Made by a program: the position numbers and the translations under genes
Assembly (NCBI RefSeq): GCF_039532215.1
Contig: NZ_BAAARN010000003.1
Span: forward strand, 388,485 to 452,484
Length of the DNA: 64,000 nucleotides
Origin: Pedococcus aerophilus
GTDB lineage: Bacteria > Actinomycetota > Actinomycetes > Actinomycetales > Dermatophilaceae
Direction of reading: 5' to 3'
Notes under the pieces: generated by a model
Seen by the model: the letters and a program-made list of their open reading frames with translations, nothing else
The model's database searches: none
What the model was told of the DNA's origin: nothing
In this document: positions 42,299 through 51,530 of the stretch, piece by piece
How the letters are laid out: each line of letters opens with the position of its first letter
Position numbering within the stretch: position 1 is the stretch's first letter

Positions 42299-42817
42299 TC
42301 AGACCTCCCACGCGCGCCGGGCGACGGGATCCCACCGCCGCAGGGCGGTGGCCTCCCCCACGAGCTCCGGCACACCACTGCGCTCAGGACCGAGGGCGTC
42401 CAGCGCGGCCGCCACCCCGTCGGCCCGTATGCCGCGGGCGAGCGTCACGTGCGGCACCCACCTCCCCGGGACGGTGTGGGGCGAGGGGCCGGTGGCCCCG
42501 GCGAGCGCGGCGACGACTCCTGCGTGCAGGTCGAGGAGTGCACGGTCGAGCACGACCAGGCGGGCTAGCACCAGCCGTCGTCCGCCGAACAAGACGGGTG
42601 GGCCGAGGCGCACGGGCAGCGGCACGGCCCGGGCGGCGTCTGGCAGCGAACCCTCGTCCTCGGGGAAGCCCTCGGCGGCCAGCACCGAGACGTGCGGGGC
42701 GTTCGTCTCGCCGCGGTGGTCGGCCTGGCTGGGCAGTCCGGCGGCCGACAGGGCAGCCCACTCGGCCCGGACCGCGGCATCGGTGGCCGGGTCGAGGAGG
42801 AGCTCGACGGACTGCAC
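42299..42817 (-). CDS. 2'-5' RNA ligase/phosphodiesterase-family protein
   Basis: A 172-residue protein with the two H-x-S/T-x motifs of the 2H phosphoesterase family: HVSVLA (about residue 42) and HVTLAR (about 123). It hydrolyses 2',3'-cyclic phosphates or ligates RNA; the natural substrate is unknown. GTG 42817 is preferred because CAGGAT lies 6 bases upstream. A longer reading to 42880 adds 21 residues with no family similarity. Confidence 0.83.
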   Translation of the reverse strand: MQSVELLLDPATDAAVRAEWAALSAAGLPSQADHRGETNAPHVSVLAAEGFPEDEGSLPDAARAVPLPVRLGPPVLFGGRRLVLARLVVLDRALLDLHAGVVAALAGATGPSPHTVPGRWVPHVTLARGIRADGVAAALDALGPERSGVPELVGEATALRRWDPVARRAWEV

Positions 42818-42970
42818 CCCACCATCCTGTCCGCCCACGTGATCTGCGGCACGCCCACCGCACGGACGACGCCCTGTCACCGGGAGTTCACCCCACTCCG
42901 GGAATCACGGGCCACCGGACCGGGTTGGCGTCATTGTTGAACTTTTGACGATCGACTTCGAGGAGATTGC

Positions 42971-44038
42971 ATGTCCAAGGCATTCGAGAACGCCCAGGTC
43001 GGCCCGTGGACGCTGCCGCAGCGTTTCGTGATGGCCCCGCTCACCCGCAACCGCGCCGGTGAGGGTGGCGTTCCCACCGACCTCAACGTCGAGTACTACC
43101 GCCAGCGCGCCAGCGCCGGCCTCATCGTCACCGAGGGCACCCAGCCGTCCGCTGTCGGCCAGGGCTACCTCGACACCCCCGGCATCCACAGCGACGAGCA
43201 GGTCGCCGGCTGGTCCAAGGTGACCGAGGCCGTGCACGCCGAGGGTGGCCGCATCTTCATCCAGCTCATGCACGCCGGTCGCATCGCGCACCCGGACAAC
43301 AAGAACGGCCTCGAGTCCGTGGCCCCCAGCGCCATCGCCGCCCCCGGGAAGATGGTCACCGCGAACGGCCAGGTCGACCAGCCGGAGCCGCGTGCCCTCG
43401 AGACCGACGAGGTCCCCGGGATCGTTGCCGAGTTCGTCCACGCCGCCAAGCAGGCCGTGGCCGCCGGCGCCGACGGTGTCGAGGTCCACTCGGCCAACGG
43501 CTACCTGCTGCACCAGTTCCTCGCGCCGAGCAGCAACACCCGCACCGACGGGTACGGCGGCTCCCCCGAGAACCGTGCGCGCCTCTCCATCGAGGTCACC
43601 CGCGCCGTCGCCGAGGCCATCGGTGCCGAGCGCGTGGGCATCCGCATCTCCCCCGCCCACAACATCCAAGGCGTTCTCGAGGAGGATGCAGCCGACACCG
43701 CGGCGACGTACGACGCGCTCGTCTCGGGCATCGCCGACCTGGGCCTCGCCTACCTGAGCATCCTCGCCGCGCCCGACTCGGACCTCCTCCGCGACCTGCG
43801 CAAGCGGTTCGACGGGCCGGTCATGATCAACACCGGGTTCGGCGACGTCACGACGCTGGACTCCGTCGAGGGCCTGCTCGAGCGCGACCTCGGTGACCTC
43901 GTCGCCGTGGGCCGCCCGTTCCTGGCCAACCCCGACCTGCCCAAGCGCTGGCGCGAGGGCATCGAGCTCAACGAGCCGAACCCCGACACCTTCTACGGCG
44001 GCGGCGCCGAGGGCTACACCGACTACCCGGCCGCCTGA
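42971..44038 (+). CDS. Old Yellow Enzyme-family alkene reductase
   Basis: A 355-residue FMN enzyme close to N-ethylmaleimide reductase. It has FVMAPLTRNRA at the start and the active-site HSANGYLLHQFLAPSSNTRTD near residues 178-198. The FMN-phosphate end is VAVGRPFLANPDLP. It reduces activated C=C bonds with NADPH. GAGGAG precedes the ATG by 5 bases. TTGGCG (42925-42930) and GACGAT about 16 bases later may be the promoter. The 36-base palindrome downstream probably ends the transcript. Confidence 0.92.
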   Translation: MSKAFENAQVGPWTLPQRFVMAPLTRNRAGEGGVPTDLNVEYYRQRASAGLIVTEGTQPSAVGQGYLDTPGIHSDEQVAGWSKVTEAVHAEGGRIFIQLMHAGRIAHPDNKNGLESVAPSAIAAPGKMVTANGQVDQPEPRALETDEVPGIVAEFVHAAKQAVAAGADGVEVHSANGYLLHQFLAPSSNTRTDGYGGSPENRARLSIEVTRAVAEAIGAERVGIRISPAHNIQGVLEEDAADTAATYDALVSGIADLGLAYLSILAAPDSDLLRDLRKRFDGPVMINTGFGDVTTLDSVEGLLERDLGDLVAVGRPFLANPDLPKRWREGIELNEPNPDTFYGGGAEGYTDYPAA

Positions 44039-44142
44039 CGCAACCGATCCACCTGCCTGACCCCACCGCCTGACCTCCGGCGCCACCGACCCGGCGCCGG
44101 ACAGGGCCTGCTCTGCCGTCCAGCGAGCTGTGCCCACCGGAG

Positions 44143-44178
44143 TGCGCCCTGCCCATGAAGCTTCATGGGCAGGGCGCA
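44143..44178 (+). terminator. 36-base perfect palindrome after the alkene reductase gene
   Basis: TGCGCCCTGCCCATGAAG and its exact complement CTTCATGGGCAGGGCGCA form an 18-base-pair stem with no unpaired loop bases, followed by TTT. It lies 105 bases after the reductase stop. The rest of the 211-base gap (44039-44249) shows no gene. Confidence 0.75.
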
Positions 44179-44237
44179 TTTCCATGGGCAGAGCCGGGAG
44201 ATGAGGCGGCAGGGGTGTGCGGCGCAGTGCCGCTCCC

Positions 44238-44243
44238 TAGGGT
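44238..44243 (+). promoter_or_regulatory. -10 box of leaderless glyoxalase-like gene
   Basis: TAGGGT is followed by 6 bases and ATG 44250. Confidence 0.5.
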
Positions 44244-44249
44244 GTCCGG

Positions 44250-44972
44250 ATGGCTCTCGCCCGATTTCAGGACCTCTGCCTCGACGTCTGCGACGAGGAC
44301 ACCCAAGCGGAGTTCTGGGCTGCCGCACTCGGCCTGAGGCGGCGGCCAGGCCCCGGTGACCCCGGGGTGCTGGACGGCCCCACCCCGCGCCACGCGCTGT
44401 GGCTCAACACCGTGCCCGAGCCGAGGACGGTCAAGCACCGGGTCCACCTCGACGTCGACACCGAGTCGGTGGAGGCCCTCGAGGCCCTGGGGGCCACCGT
44501 CCTGGCACCCGCCACCGACGAGCAGCGCTGGACGGTCATGGTCGATCCCGAGGGCGGCGAGTTCTGCGCCTTCGTCCGTCCGCCGGACCGGCTTCGGGCC
44601 TACCGCCTCTACGAGCTCGTGGTGGACTGCGCCGACCCCGGGCCCCTCTGTCGCTGGTGGGGGGACGTCCTCGGCCTGCCCGTCGGTCACGACGTCGAGC
44701 ACGACTGGTGGTGGATCGAGGCAGGCCCTGAGCAGGCCCTGCCGTTCGAGAGCATGGTGTTCGTCGCGGTCCCCGAACCGAAGACGGCCAAGAACCGCCT
44801 GCACTGGGACGTGCAGACCGCTTCCGTGGCCGCGCTCGTCGCGGCCGGGGCCACGGTCATGGGCGAGCAGCCACGGTGGACCGTGCTCGCCGATCCGGAG
44901 GGCAACGAGTTCTGCGCCTTCGTCGTCGATGCGTCCGACCAGCCGGTCGCGGACCAGCAGGTCGCGGACTAG
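44250..44972 (+). CDS. Two-domain VOC/glyoxalase-like protein
   Basis: A 240-residue protein made of two similar halves of about 115 residues. Each has the patterns AEFWAAALGL / CRWWGDVLGL, RVHLDVDT / RLHWDVQT, and WTVMVDPEGGEFCAFV / WTVLADPEGNEFCAFV. This is the glyoxalase-like fold (PF18029 type). The substrate is unknown. The last 12 residues (DQPVADQQVAD) come from a 15-base tandem repeat that continues past the stop, and the TAG itself lies in the third repeat unit. Confidence 0.85.
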   Translation: MALARFQDLCLDVCDEDTQAEFWAAALGLRRRPGPGDPGVLDGPTPRHALWLNTVPEPRTVKHRVHLDVDTESVEALEALGATVLAPATDEQRWTVMVDPEGGEFCAFVRPPDRLRAYRLYELVVDCADPGPLCRWWGDVLGLPVGHDVEHDWWWIEAGPEQALPFESMVFVAVPEPKTAKNRLHWDVQTASVAALVAAGATVMGEQPRWTVLADPEGNEFCAFVVDASDQPVADQQVAD

Positions 44973-45011
44973 CGGGTCGCGGACCAGCGGTTCACGGGCC
45001 AGCGGGCGCAG
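44937..45011. repeat. Five imperfect copies of a 15-base repeat across a stop codon
   Basis: Units of the form GACCAGCGGGTCGCG start at 44937, 44952, 44967, 44982 and 44997. In the third unit GACCAG reads GACTAG, which supplies the stop of the glyoxalase-like gene (44970-44972). Without that change the frame would stay open through the remaining repeats. Confidence 0.9.
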
Positions 45012-45067
45012 CCGACCACCCCGTGGGCGGGGCGGCCCCACGGGTGTCGGTCGCGAGGAGCCGGACG

Positions 45068-45073
45068 TAGCGT
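45068..45073 (+). promoter_or_regulatory. -10 box of MoxR/VWA operon
   Basis: TAGCGT is followed by GGAGGA and ATG 45080. The same bases could serve as a ribosome site, so leaderless and leadered readings cannot be separated here. Confidence 0.4.
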
Positions 45074-45079
45074 GGAGGA

Positions 45080-46471
45080 ATGACCCAGACCGAACGCCCC
45101 GGCACCCTCGGCGAGCTCGTCGCCACCGGCTACACCCACCGCAGCGTCAAGGCTGAGCTCCGCGAGAACCTGCTGGAGCGGCTGCGGTCCGGTGAGCCGG
45201 CTTTCCCGGGAATCGTCGGGTTCGACGACACCGTCCTGCCCGAGCTCGAGAGCGCCCTGCTCGCCGGCCACGACCTGGTCCTGCTCGGCGAGCGCGGCCA
45301 GGGCAAGACCCGCCTCATGCGAACCCTCGGCCAGCTCCTCGACGAGTGGGCCCCCGAGGTCGCGGGCTGCGAGATCCACGACGACCCGACCGTCCCGGTC
45401 TGCACCCGCTGCCTGAACCTCAAGGCCGACCTCGGCGACGACCTGCCCGTCGTCTGGCGCCACCGCGACGAGCGCTACACCGAGAAGCTGGCCACGCCCG
45501 ACACCAGCGTCGGCGACCTCGTCGGCGACGTCGACCCGGTCAAGGTCGCCCAGGGACGCACCCTCGGCGACCCCGAGACCGTCCACTACGGCCTCGTCCC
45601 CCGCGCCAACCGCGGCATCTTTGGCCTCAACGAGCTCCCCGACCTCGCCGAGCGCATCCAGGTGGCGATGTTCAACGTGCTCGAGGAGCGCGACATCCAG
45701 ATCCGCGGGTACTCCCTGCGCCTGCCGCTCGACCTGCTCCTCGTCGCGACGGCCAACCCCGAGGACTACACCAACCGCGGCCGCATCATCACCCCACTCA
45801 AGGACCGCTTCGGCGCCGAGATCCGCACGCACTACCAGGAGGAGGTCTCCGACGAGGTCCGCCTGATCCAGCAGGAGGCCGAGACGGTGGCCGACGTGCC
45901 GGAGCACCTGGTCGAGGTGCTGGCGCGGTTCACCCGGGGCCTGCGCGAGTCCTCCGCCGTGGACCAGCGCTCCGGCGTCTCGGCGCGCTTCTCGATCGCG
46001 GCTGCCGAGAGCGTGAGCGCCTCGGCCCTGCGCCGGGCCGCCCGCGCCGGTGAGGCCGACGCCGTGGCCCGCATCTGCGACGTCCCCACCGTCGTCCCGA
46101 CGCTGCTCGGCAAGGTGGAGTTCGAGATGGGCGAGGAGGGCCGTGAGCGTGACGTCCTCGACCACCTGCTGCGCCTCGCGACCGCCGAGACCTTCCGCGC
46201 ACGACTGCAGGGCCTGGACCTGTCCGGCTTCACCGAGCGGTTCGCCGAGGGTGAGGTCGTCGAGACCGGCGAGCTCGTCCCCGCCGCCGACCTGCTCGCC
46301 CAGATCGGCACCACCCCCGGCCTGTCCAAGGTGCTCGACCGACTGGGCCACGGTGACGACGCCGGCCCGGGCCAGGTGGCTGCGGCCGTCGAGTTCGTCC
46401 TCGAGGGCCTGCACCTCACCCGTCGCCTCGACAAGGACACCGTGGCCGGCCGCACGGTCTACGGAGCCTGA
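45080..46471 (+). CDS. MoxR/Mg-chelatase-like AAA+ ATPase
   Basis: A 463-residue AAA+ protein. Walker A is GERGQGKT (70-77), Walker B-like GIFGLNELPDL is near residue 180, and LLVATANPEDYTNRG is the sensor region. It resembles the I subunit of magnesium or cobalt chelatases. Three cysteines (C97, C108, C111 in VPVCTRCLN) form a possible metal knuckle. It is followed after two bases by a VWA-domain gene, the standard chaperone pairing of MoxR ATPases, so it probably remodels or loads metal into a protein complex. Confidence 0.87.
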   Translation: MTQTERPGTLGELVATGYTHRSVKAELRENLLERLRSGEPAFPGIVGFDDTVLPELESALLAGHDLVLLGERGQGKTRLMRTLGQLLDEWAPEVAGCEIHDDPTVPVCTRCLNLKADLGDDLPVVWRHRDERYTEKLATPDTSVGDLVGDVDPVKVAQGRTLGDPETVHYGLVPRANRGIFGLNELPDLAERIQVAMFNVLEERDIQIRGYSLRLPLDLLLVATANPEDYTNRGRIITPLKDRFGAEIRTHYQEEVSDEVRLIQQEAETVADVPEHLVEVLARFTRGLRESSAVDQRSGVSARFSIAAAESVSASALRRAARAGEADAVARICDVPTVVPTLLGKVEFEMGEEGRERDVLDHLLRLATAETFRARLQGLDLSGFTERFAEGEVVETGELVPAADLLAQIGTTPGLSKVLDRLGHGDDAGPGQVAAAVEFVLEGLHLTRRLDKDTVAGRTVYGA

Positions 46472-46473
46472 CC

Positions 46474-48510
46474 GTGCCCTCCTCCGGTGGACACCGACGC
46501 GGGGACGGCGGTCGTATGGGGCGAGGCCCCGGCTCCGGAGCCGGTCACCACGGCGACCGGTTCCGCTACGGCCCGTGGCAGGGGGGCGCCGATCCGCTGG
46601 CCCCGCCGTTCGACGTGCGGGAGGCGCTCGACGAGATCGGTCGGGACGTCCTCGCGGGCGGCTCGGCCCGGGAGGCTCTGCGCGACCTGCTGAGGCGGGG
46701 GATGGACGGGCGACGCGGGCTCGACGAGCTCGCCGACCGCATACGACGTGCTCGGGACGCGGCCCGGCGCAAGGGTGACCTCTCGGGCACCCTCGACCAG
46801 GTGCGGGCGGCCCTCGACCAGGCCCTCGCCGCCGAGCGGGACACGCTCGCCGGGGAGGACACCGACGACGCACGCCTCGCGGAGATGGACCTCGCCACCC
46901 TGCCCGACGACGCCGCCGGACAGGTGCGGGCGCTGGCCTCCCACGAGTGGCACTCCCCCGAGGCCAAGGCGATCTACGACTCCATCGCGCAGATGCTCCA
47001 GCGCGAGGTGATGGACGCGCAGTTCGCCGGGATGGCGCAGGCCCTGTCGAACCCCGACCCCGAGGCGATGGCCGCCGTCCGCGACATGCTCGCCGACCTC
47101 AACCGGCTGCTCGCCTCGCACGCCCAGGGCGAGGACACGACCGATGCCTTCCGGGCCTTCATGGACAAGCACGGGGGGCTGTTCCCCGAGGACCCGCAGG
47201 ACGTCGACGAGCTGATCGACGCCCTCGCCCGGCGGCAGGCCGCGGCGGCCCGGATGATGGCGTCCCTGTCGCCCGAGCAGCGCGAACAGCTCGGCCAGCT
47301 CATGAGCGACGCCCTCGCGGATGCCGACCTGGCGTCGGAGATGGCCCAGCTGAACGACAACCTCCGGGCCCTGCGACCCGGACTCGACCGGGGCAGCCCC
47401 GTCGGGATGCGGCCCGGTGGTGAGCCGATGGGCTACAGCGCGGCGGTCGAGGCCGTCGCCGAGCTGGCCGACCTCGAGTCGCTGATGGAGCAGGTCGGCC
47501 AGAGCTACGGCGGGTCGAGCCTCGACGACATCGACGTCGAACGCCTCGAGCAGCACCTGGGCGCCGACGCCGCCCGCGACCTGGAGGCGTTGCGCCAGCT
47601 GGAGCGCGAGCTCGAGCGCCAGGGCTACGTCAGCCAGGGCGACGACGGACTGCGCCTCACCCCACGCGCGGTCCGGCGCCTCGGCGAGACGGCGCTGAAG
47701 AAGGTGTTCGAGGGCCTGTCCGCCGATGGTCACGGCGACCACGACGACCGCCGGACGGGTCACGCCGACGAGCCGACCGGCCTGACACGGCCGTGGGATT
47801 TCGGTGACGAGCAGCCCCTCGACGTGCCCCGCACCGTGTCGAACGCCCTGCGCCGCACCGGTATCCAGCCCGGTCAGGTGAGCCTGGACGTGGCCGACTT
47901 CGAGGTGGTGGAGACCGAGCGGCGCACCACCGCGGCGGTCGCGCTGTGCGTCGACATGTCCTTCTCCATGGTCAACGAGGGCCGCTGGGGACCGATGAAG
48001 CAGACGGCGCTCGCCCTGTCGCACCTCGTGCAGACGCGGTTCCGGCAGGACGCGCTGCAGATCATCGGGTTCAACATCGCCGCCAAGCGGCTCACCCCGG
48101 TGCAGCTCGCCGACGCCGAGCCCGAGTGGGTGCAGGGGACCAACCTCCAGCACGCGCTCATGCTGGCCTCCCGCCACCTGCGCCGCCACCCCCAGGCGCA
48201 GCCGGTGGTCCTGGTCGTCACCGACGGTGAGCCGACGGCGCACCTCGGGGACGGCGGCATACCGGAGTTCCAGTGGCCGACGACGAACGCGACCCTGCGG
48301 GCGACGGTCGCCCAGGTCGACGAGCTGCGGAGGTCCGGGGCCGCGCTCAACGTGTTCATGCTCGGCGAGGACCCGGGGCTGGCGAGGTTCGTCGACGCGA
48401 TCGCGAGGCGGGCCGGCGGTCGGGTGTTCACCCCGAGCGTCGACCGGCTCGGCGAGTACGTCGTGAGCGACTACCTCCAGGCCCGCAAGGGTCGCCGCGC
48501 CGCCGGCTGA
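46474..48510 (+). CDS. VWA-domain protein partnered with MoxR ATPase
   Basis: A 678-residue protein. A Gly/Arg-rich start and long helical, acidic middle (about 60-460, with MSDALADADLASEMAQLND-type repeats) precede a C-terminal von Willebrand A domain. Its metal site is DMSFSM (D-x-S-x-S, about residues 494-499), followed by VTDGEPTAHLG. Such proteins act with the adjacent MoxR ATPase, like chelatase D subunits. The GTG start follows the ATPase stop by two bases. There is no signal peptide, so it is cytoplasmic. Confidence 0.85.
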   Translation: MPSSGGHRRGDGGRMGRGPGSGAGHHGDRFRYGPWQGGADPLAPPFDVREALDEIGRDVLAGGSAREALRDLLRRGMDGRRGLDELADRIRRARDAARRKGDLSGTLDQVRAALDQALAAERDTLAGEDTDDARLAEMDLATLPDDAAGQVRALASHEWHSPEAKAIYDSIAQMLQREVMDAQFAGMAQALSNPDPEAMAAVRDMLADLNRLLASHAQGEDTTDAFRAFMDKHGGLFPEDPQDVDELIDALARRQAAAARMMASLSPEQREQLGQLMSDALADADLASEMAQLNDNLRALRPGLDRGSPVGMRPGGEPMGYSAAVEAVAELADLESLMEQVGQSYGGSSLDDIDVERLEQHLGADAARDLEALRQLERELERQGYVSQGDDGLRLTPRAVRRLGETALKKVFEGLSADGHGDHDDRRTGHADEPTGLTRPWDFGDEQPLDVPRTVSNALRRTGIQPGQVSLDVADFEVVETERRTTAAVALCVDMSFSMVNEGRWGPMKQTALALSHLVQTRFRQDALQIIGFNIAAKRLTPVQLADAEPEWVQGTNLQHALMLASRHLRRHPQAQPVVLVVTDGEPTAHLGDGGIPEFQWPTTNATLRATVAQVDELRRSGAALNVFMLGEDPGLARFVDAIARRAGGRVFTPSVDRLGEYVVSDYLQARKGRRAAG

Positions 48511-48566
48511 CGCGACCGGAGTGCGGCGACCGCGTGACGCCGCGGGGCGCGGCGGGACCGAACCGG

Positions 48567-49184
48567 TCAGTCGCCGACGAGGACGACGTGCAGGCGGCGC
48601 GGGCCGTGGACGCCCTCGACCCGGGACAGCTCGATGTCGCTGGTCGCCGAGGGACCACTGACCCAGGTCTGCGGCCGACGGGGGTCGAGGCGGGCCAGGG
48701 CGTCACCGACGTCGGACACGACCTGGCGTTCGTCGACGATGCACACGTGCAGGTCGGGCAGGAGCGTGACGGATCGTCGCCCCTGGCCGCGGCCGTGGTC
48801 GAGCACGACGGTGCCGGTGACGGCGATCCCGATGCTGGCGCGGGTCACCACGGCCTCGATGCCGTCGAGCTGGGCCGCGGTGAGGTCGTCGTCCAATGTG
48901 GCGCCGGGGAGCTCGAGGTCCAGACCGGGCGGCACGACGACCCCGTGTGCGTCCGCGACGATGGACGACACCACCTCGGCGAGCTCGGCCGCGCCGCAGC
49001 GGGTCACCTCGGCGCGGTAGTCCGCCACCCGTCCGGCGAACAGCGCGACGACCTCCTCGCCGGGGGCCTGATCGGGGCCCGGGACGGACGGGACGGGCGG
49101 CGGCGACGCCACGGGTGCCGGGGAGGACGCGGCCGGGTGCAGGGCGGACCGGACGGCGGCCAGCACCTCCTCGCGGGCGCTCAC
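48567..49184 (-). CDS. lutC: Lactate utilization protein C (LUD domain)
   Basis: A 205-residue LUD-domain protein of the LutC/YkgG family. A Pro-rich variable stretch (about 18-42) separates the first helix from the domain. ATGTVVLDHGRGQGRRSVTLLP-like and VSGPSATSDIELSRVEGVHGP are diagnostic. It is part of the LutABC complex that oxidises L-lactate to pyruvate. The GTG overlaps the lutB stop (GTGA). It is the last gene of the long minus-strand set. Confidence 0.92.
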   Translation of the reverse strand: MSAREEVLAAVRSALHPAASSPAPVASPPPVPSVPGPDQAPGEEVVALFAGRVADYRAEVTRCGAAELAEVVSSIVADAHGVVVPPGLDLELPGATLDDDLTAAQLDGIEAVVTRASIGIAVTGTVVLDHGRGQGRRSVTLLPDLHVCIVDERQVVSDVGDALARLDPRRPQTWVSGPSATSDIELSRVEGVHGPRRLHVVLVGD

Positions 49185-50674
49185 GAGGCACCGCCGTCGC
49201 GACCGGTCCGACGCCACCACGCCCGGAACGACTCCCGCGGGGGGACGGGGAGGTCCCTGGCGCGGGTCCAGTGGGAGCCCGGCCAGGGCAGGCGGGTGAT
49301 GACCGGTCGCGTCGTGCCCGCACGGGACCCGCGCCACAGACCCGCCGCGGCACCGAGCAGCCTTTCGCCGAGACCCAGCCGAGCCGCGCTGCCCAGGCCC
49401 CAGGCTGCTGCCTTCATCGCCACCGCCTCGGCCTTCGGAAGACCGTCGCCCCGGTGGGCGTCGACGACCTTGCCCCGCAGGTGGACCAAGATGCCGGGGA
49501 TGTCGATGGCGACCGGGCACACGTCCCCGCAGGCACCACAGAGCGTCGACGCGTAGGGCAGCGCATCCGTCGCCGGGTCCTGCCCGACCCCCTTGAGCAG
49601 CGGGTTGAGGATGGCCCCGATCGGGCCCGGGTAGACCGAGCCGTAGGTGTGGCCGCCGACGCGTTCGTAGACGGGGCAGACGTTGAGGCAGGCCGAGCAG
49701 CGGATGCAGCGCAGCGCCTGGCGCGCGAAGTCGTCGGCCAACGCCTTGGTGCGACCGTTGTCGAGCAGGACGACGTGCACCTCCTGCGGTCCGTCGCCGG
49801 GTGCGACGCCCGACCAGGTGGAGGTGTACGGGTTCATCCGCTCCCCGGTCGAGGACCGTGGCAGCAGGGTGAGGAACGACTCGAGGTCGGACCAGGTCGG
49901 CACGACCTTCTCGATCCCGACGACCGACACCAGCACCTCGGGCAGGGTCAGGCACATCCGGCCGTTGCCCTCGGACTCGACCACGACCAGGGTCCCGGTG
50001 TCGGCGACGGCGAAGTTCGCCCCCGACACGGCCATGCGGGTCGAGAGGAACTTCTCGCGCAGGTGCAGCCGGGCCGCCCCTGCCAGCACCGCGGGGTCGT
50101 CGGTCAGCCCGTCGGGCGCGGCGCGTCCAACGGCCCCCATCCGGTCCCGGAAGATGTCGCGGATCTCGGTGCGGTTGCGGTGGATCGCAGGGACGAGGAT
50201 GTGGCTGGGCAGGTCGTCACCGAGCTGCACGATGAGCTCGGCGAGGTCGGTCTCCCACGCCGAGATCCCTTGTTCGGCAAGGGTTTCGTTCAGCTGGATC
50301 TCCTGGGTGGCCATCGACTTCACCTTGACGACATCCCGGATGCCGTGGGCTCGGGCCACATCGGCCACGACCCGGCAGGCGTCGGCGGCGTCCCGGGCCC
50401 AGTGCACCGTCGCCCCCCGTGCGGTCAGTGACGCCTCGAGGGTGAGCAGGTGCTCGTCGAGGTGGGCCAGCGTCTCGTCCTTGGTGCGAGCAGCCCGCTG
50501 ACGCAGGCCTTCCCAGTCCTCGAGCTCGTCGATGACGGCGGCGCGCTTGGCCCTGATGGTGCCTGTCGCGTGGGCGAGGTTGCGGCGCAGCTGCGCGTCG
50601 CCCAGGGCGGCACGCGCCGCCGTCGGGAACGGCGGCATACCGAGGAACGTCGTGGGGCCCGTCACCGCGCTCAC
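49181..50674 (-). CDS. lutB: Lactate utilization iron-sulfur protein B
   Basis: A 497-residue LutB protein. The N-terminal LUD-type domain is followed by two ferredoxin-like cluster sites: C323-x2-C326-x2-C329-x3-C333 (CIRCSACLNVCPVY) and C379-x2-C382-x3-C386 (CGACGDVCPV). It passes electrons from lactate oxidation. It overlaps lutA and lutC by four bases each. Full length and intact cysteines indicate a working complex. Confidence 0.95.
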   Translation of the reverse strand: MSAVTGPTTFLGMPPFPTAARAALGDAQLRRNLAHATGTIRAKRAAVIDELEDWEGLRQRAARTKDETLAHLDEHLLTLEASLTARGATVHWARDAADACRVVADVARAHGIRDVVKVKSMATQEIQLNETLAEQGISAWETDLAELIVQLGDDLPSHILVPAIHRNRTEIRDIFRDRMGAVGRAAPDGLTDDPAVLAGAARLHLREKFLSTRMAVSGANFAVADTGTLVVVESEGNGRMCLTLPEVLVSVVGIEKVVPTWSDLESFLTLLPRSSTGERMNPYTSTWSGVAPGDGPQEVHVVLLDNGRTKALADDFARQALRCIRCSACLNVCPVYERVGGHTYGSVYPGPIGAILNPLLKGVGQDPATDALPYASTLCGACGDVCPVAIDIPGILVHLRGKVVDAHRGDGLPKAEAVAMKAAAWGLGSAARLGLGERLLGAAAGLWRGSRAGTTRPVITRLPWPGSHWTRARDLPVPPRESFRAWWRRTGRDGGAS

Positions 50675-51453
50675 CGGGCCACCGAGGTTGTGCCATCGGC
50701 GGCGTCGAGGCCATCAGCGCCCTCGTCCGGGGTGTGCGCGAGCACCTCCGCGAGGTGCATCGTGCGGATTCCGGCGTGCCCGCGTGAGAGCAGCCCCCCG
50801 ACGTGCATGAGGCACGAGCTGTCGCTCGTGACGAGGACCTCGGCACCGGTGGACCTCACGTGGGCCGCCTTGTCGGCGCCCATCGCCACGGACGTGTCGG
50901 CGTTCTTGACCGCGAAGGTCCCCCCGAAGCCGCAGCACTCCTCGGCCCTCGGCAGCGGCACGAGGTCGATCCCGCCCACGGCAGAGAGCAACCGGGTCGG
51001 GCGGTCACCCACCCGGAGCATGCGCAGGGAGTGGCACGTCGGGTGGTAGGTCACCCGGTGCGGGAACCACGCACCGACGTCGACGACGCCGAGCACGTCG
51101 ACGAGGAACTCGCTCAGCTCCAGCACCCTCGGCGAGGTCTGCCGGACGGCATCGGCCAGCGCGGCATCACCGGACCGGGCCGCCACCAGCCCGTGCTGGT
51201 GGCGGACCGACCCCGCACACGACCCCGACGGGACGACCACGTGGTCGAACCCCTCGAAGGCAGAGACGAAGGTGCGCACCAGGGGGACGGCCTCGTCGAG
51301 GTACCCCGTGTTGACCATGGGTTGGCCGCAGCAGGTCTGCGCCTGCGGCACCTCGACGGTGACCCCCAGCCGACGCAGCAGCCGAACCGTGGCCTTGACC
51401 GCCTCGGGGAACATCGCGTCGCCGATGCACGTCGACATGACCGCTACACGCAT
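50671..51453 (-). CDS. lutA: Lactate utilization protein A (CCG-domain)
   Basis: A 260-residue protein with two CCG domains: QTCCGQPMVNTGY (about residue 42) and RAEECCGFGGTFAVKN (about 177), plus CHSLRML between them. These bind iron-sulfur or heterodisulfide-type cofactors in lactate oxidation. ATG 51453 (MRVAVMSTC) is the family-typical start; upstream residues in the longer reading derive from a 15-base repeat. It lies 64 bases after the fuconate dehydratase stop, so lactate oxidation is probably co-expressed with fucose breakdown. Confidence 0.94.
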   Translation of the reverse strand: MRVAVMSTCIGDAMFPEAVKATVRLLRRLGVTVEVPQAQTCCGQPMVNTGYLDEAVPLVRTFVSAFEGFDHVVVPSGSCAGSVRHQHGLVAARSGDAALADAVRQTSPRVLELSEFLVDVLGVVDVGAWFPHRVTYHPTCHSLRMLRVGDRPTRLLSAVGGIDLVPLPRAEECCGFGGTFAVKNADTSVAMGADKAAHVRSTGAEVLVTSDSSCLMHVGGLLSRGHAGIRTMHLAEVLAHTPDEGADGLDAADGTTSVAR

Positions 51454-51470
51454 GGCGCCACCACCGGGTC

Positions 51471-51530
51471 GCTCGGTTCCACGCAGCTCGGACCCACAGG
51501 GCTCGGACCCACGCGGCTCAGGCCCACGCG
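51471..51530. repeat. Four imperfect copies of a 15-base repeat at the 3' end of the fuconate dehydratase gene
   Basis: Units of the form GCTCGGACCCACGCG start at 51471, 51486, 51501 and 51516. The dehydratase stop codon (TCA at 51518-51520, TGA on the minus strand) lies in the fourth unit where CGA has become TGA. Reading through would give repeats of A-W-V-R-A. Confidence 0.88.

Noticed and set aside
44155-44337. Short frame starting MKLHGQG
   Set aside because: It begins inside the 36-base terminator palindrome and has no ribosome site or family similarity.
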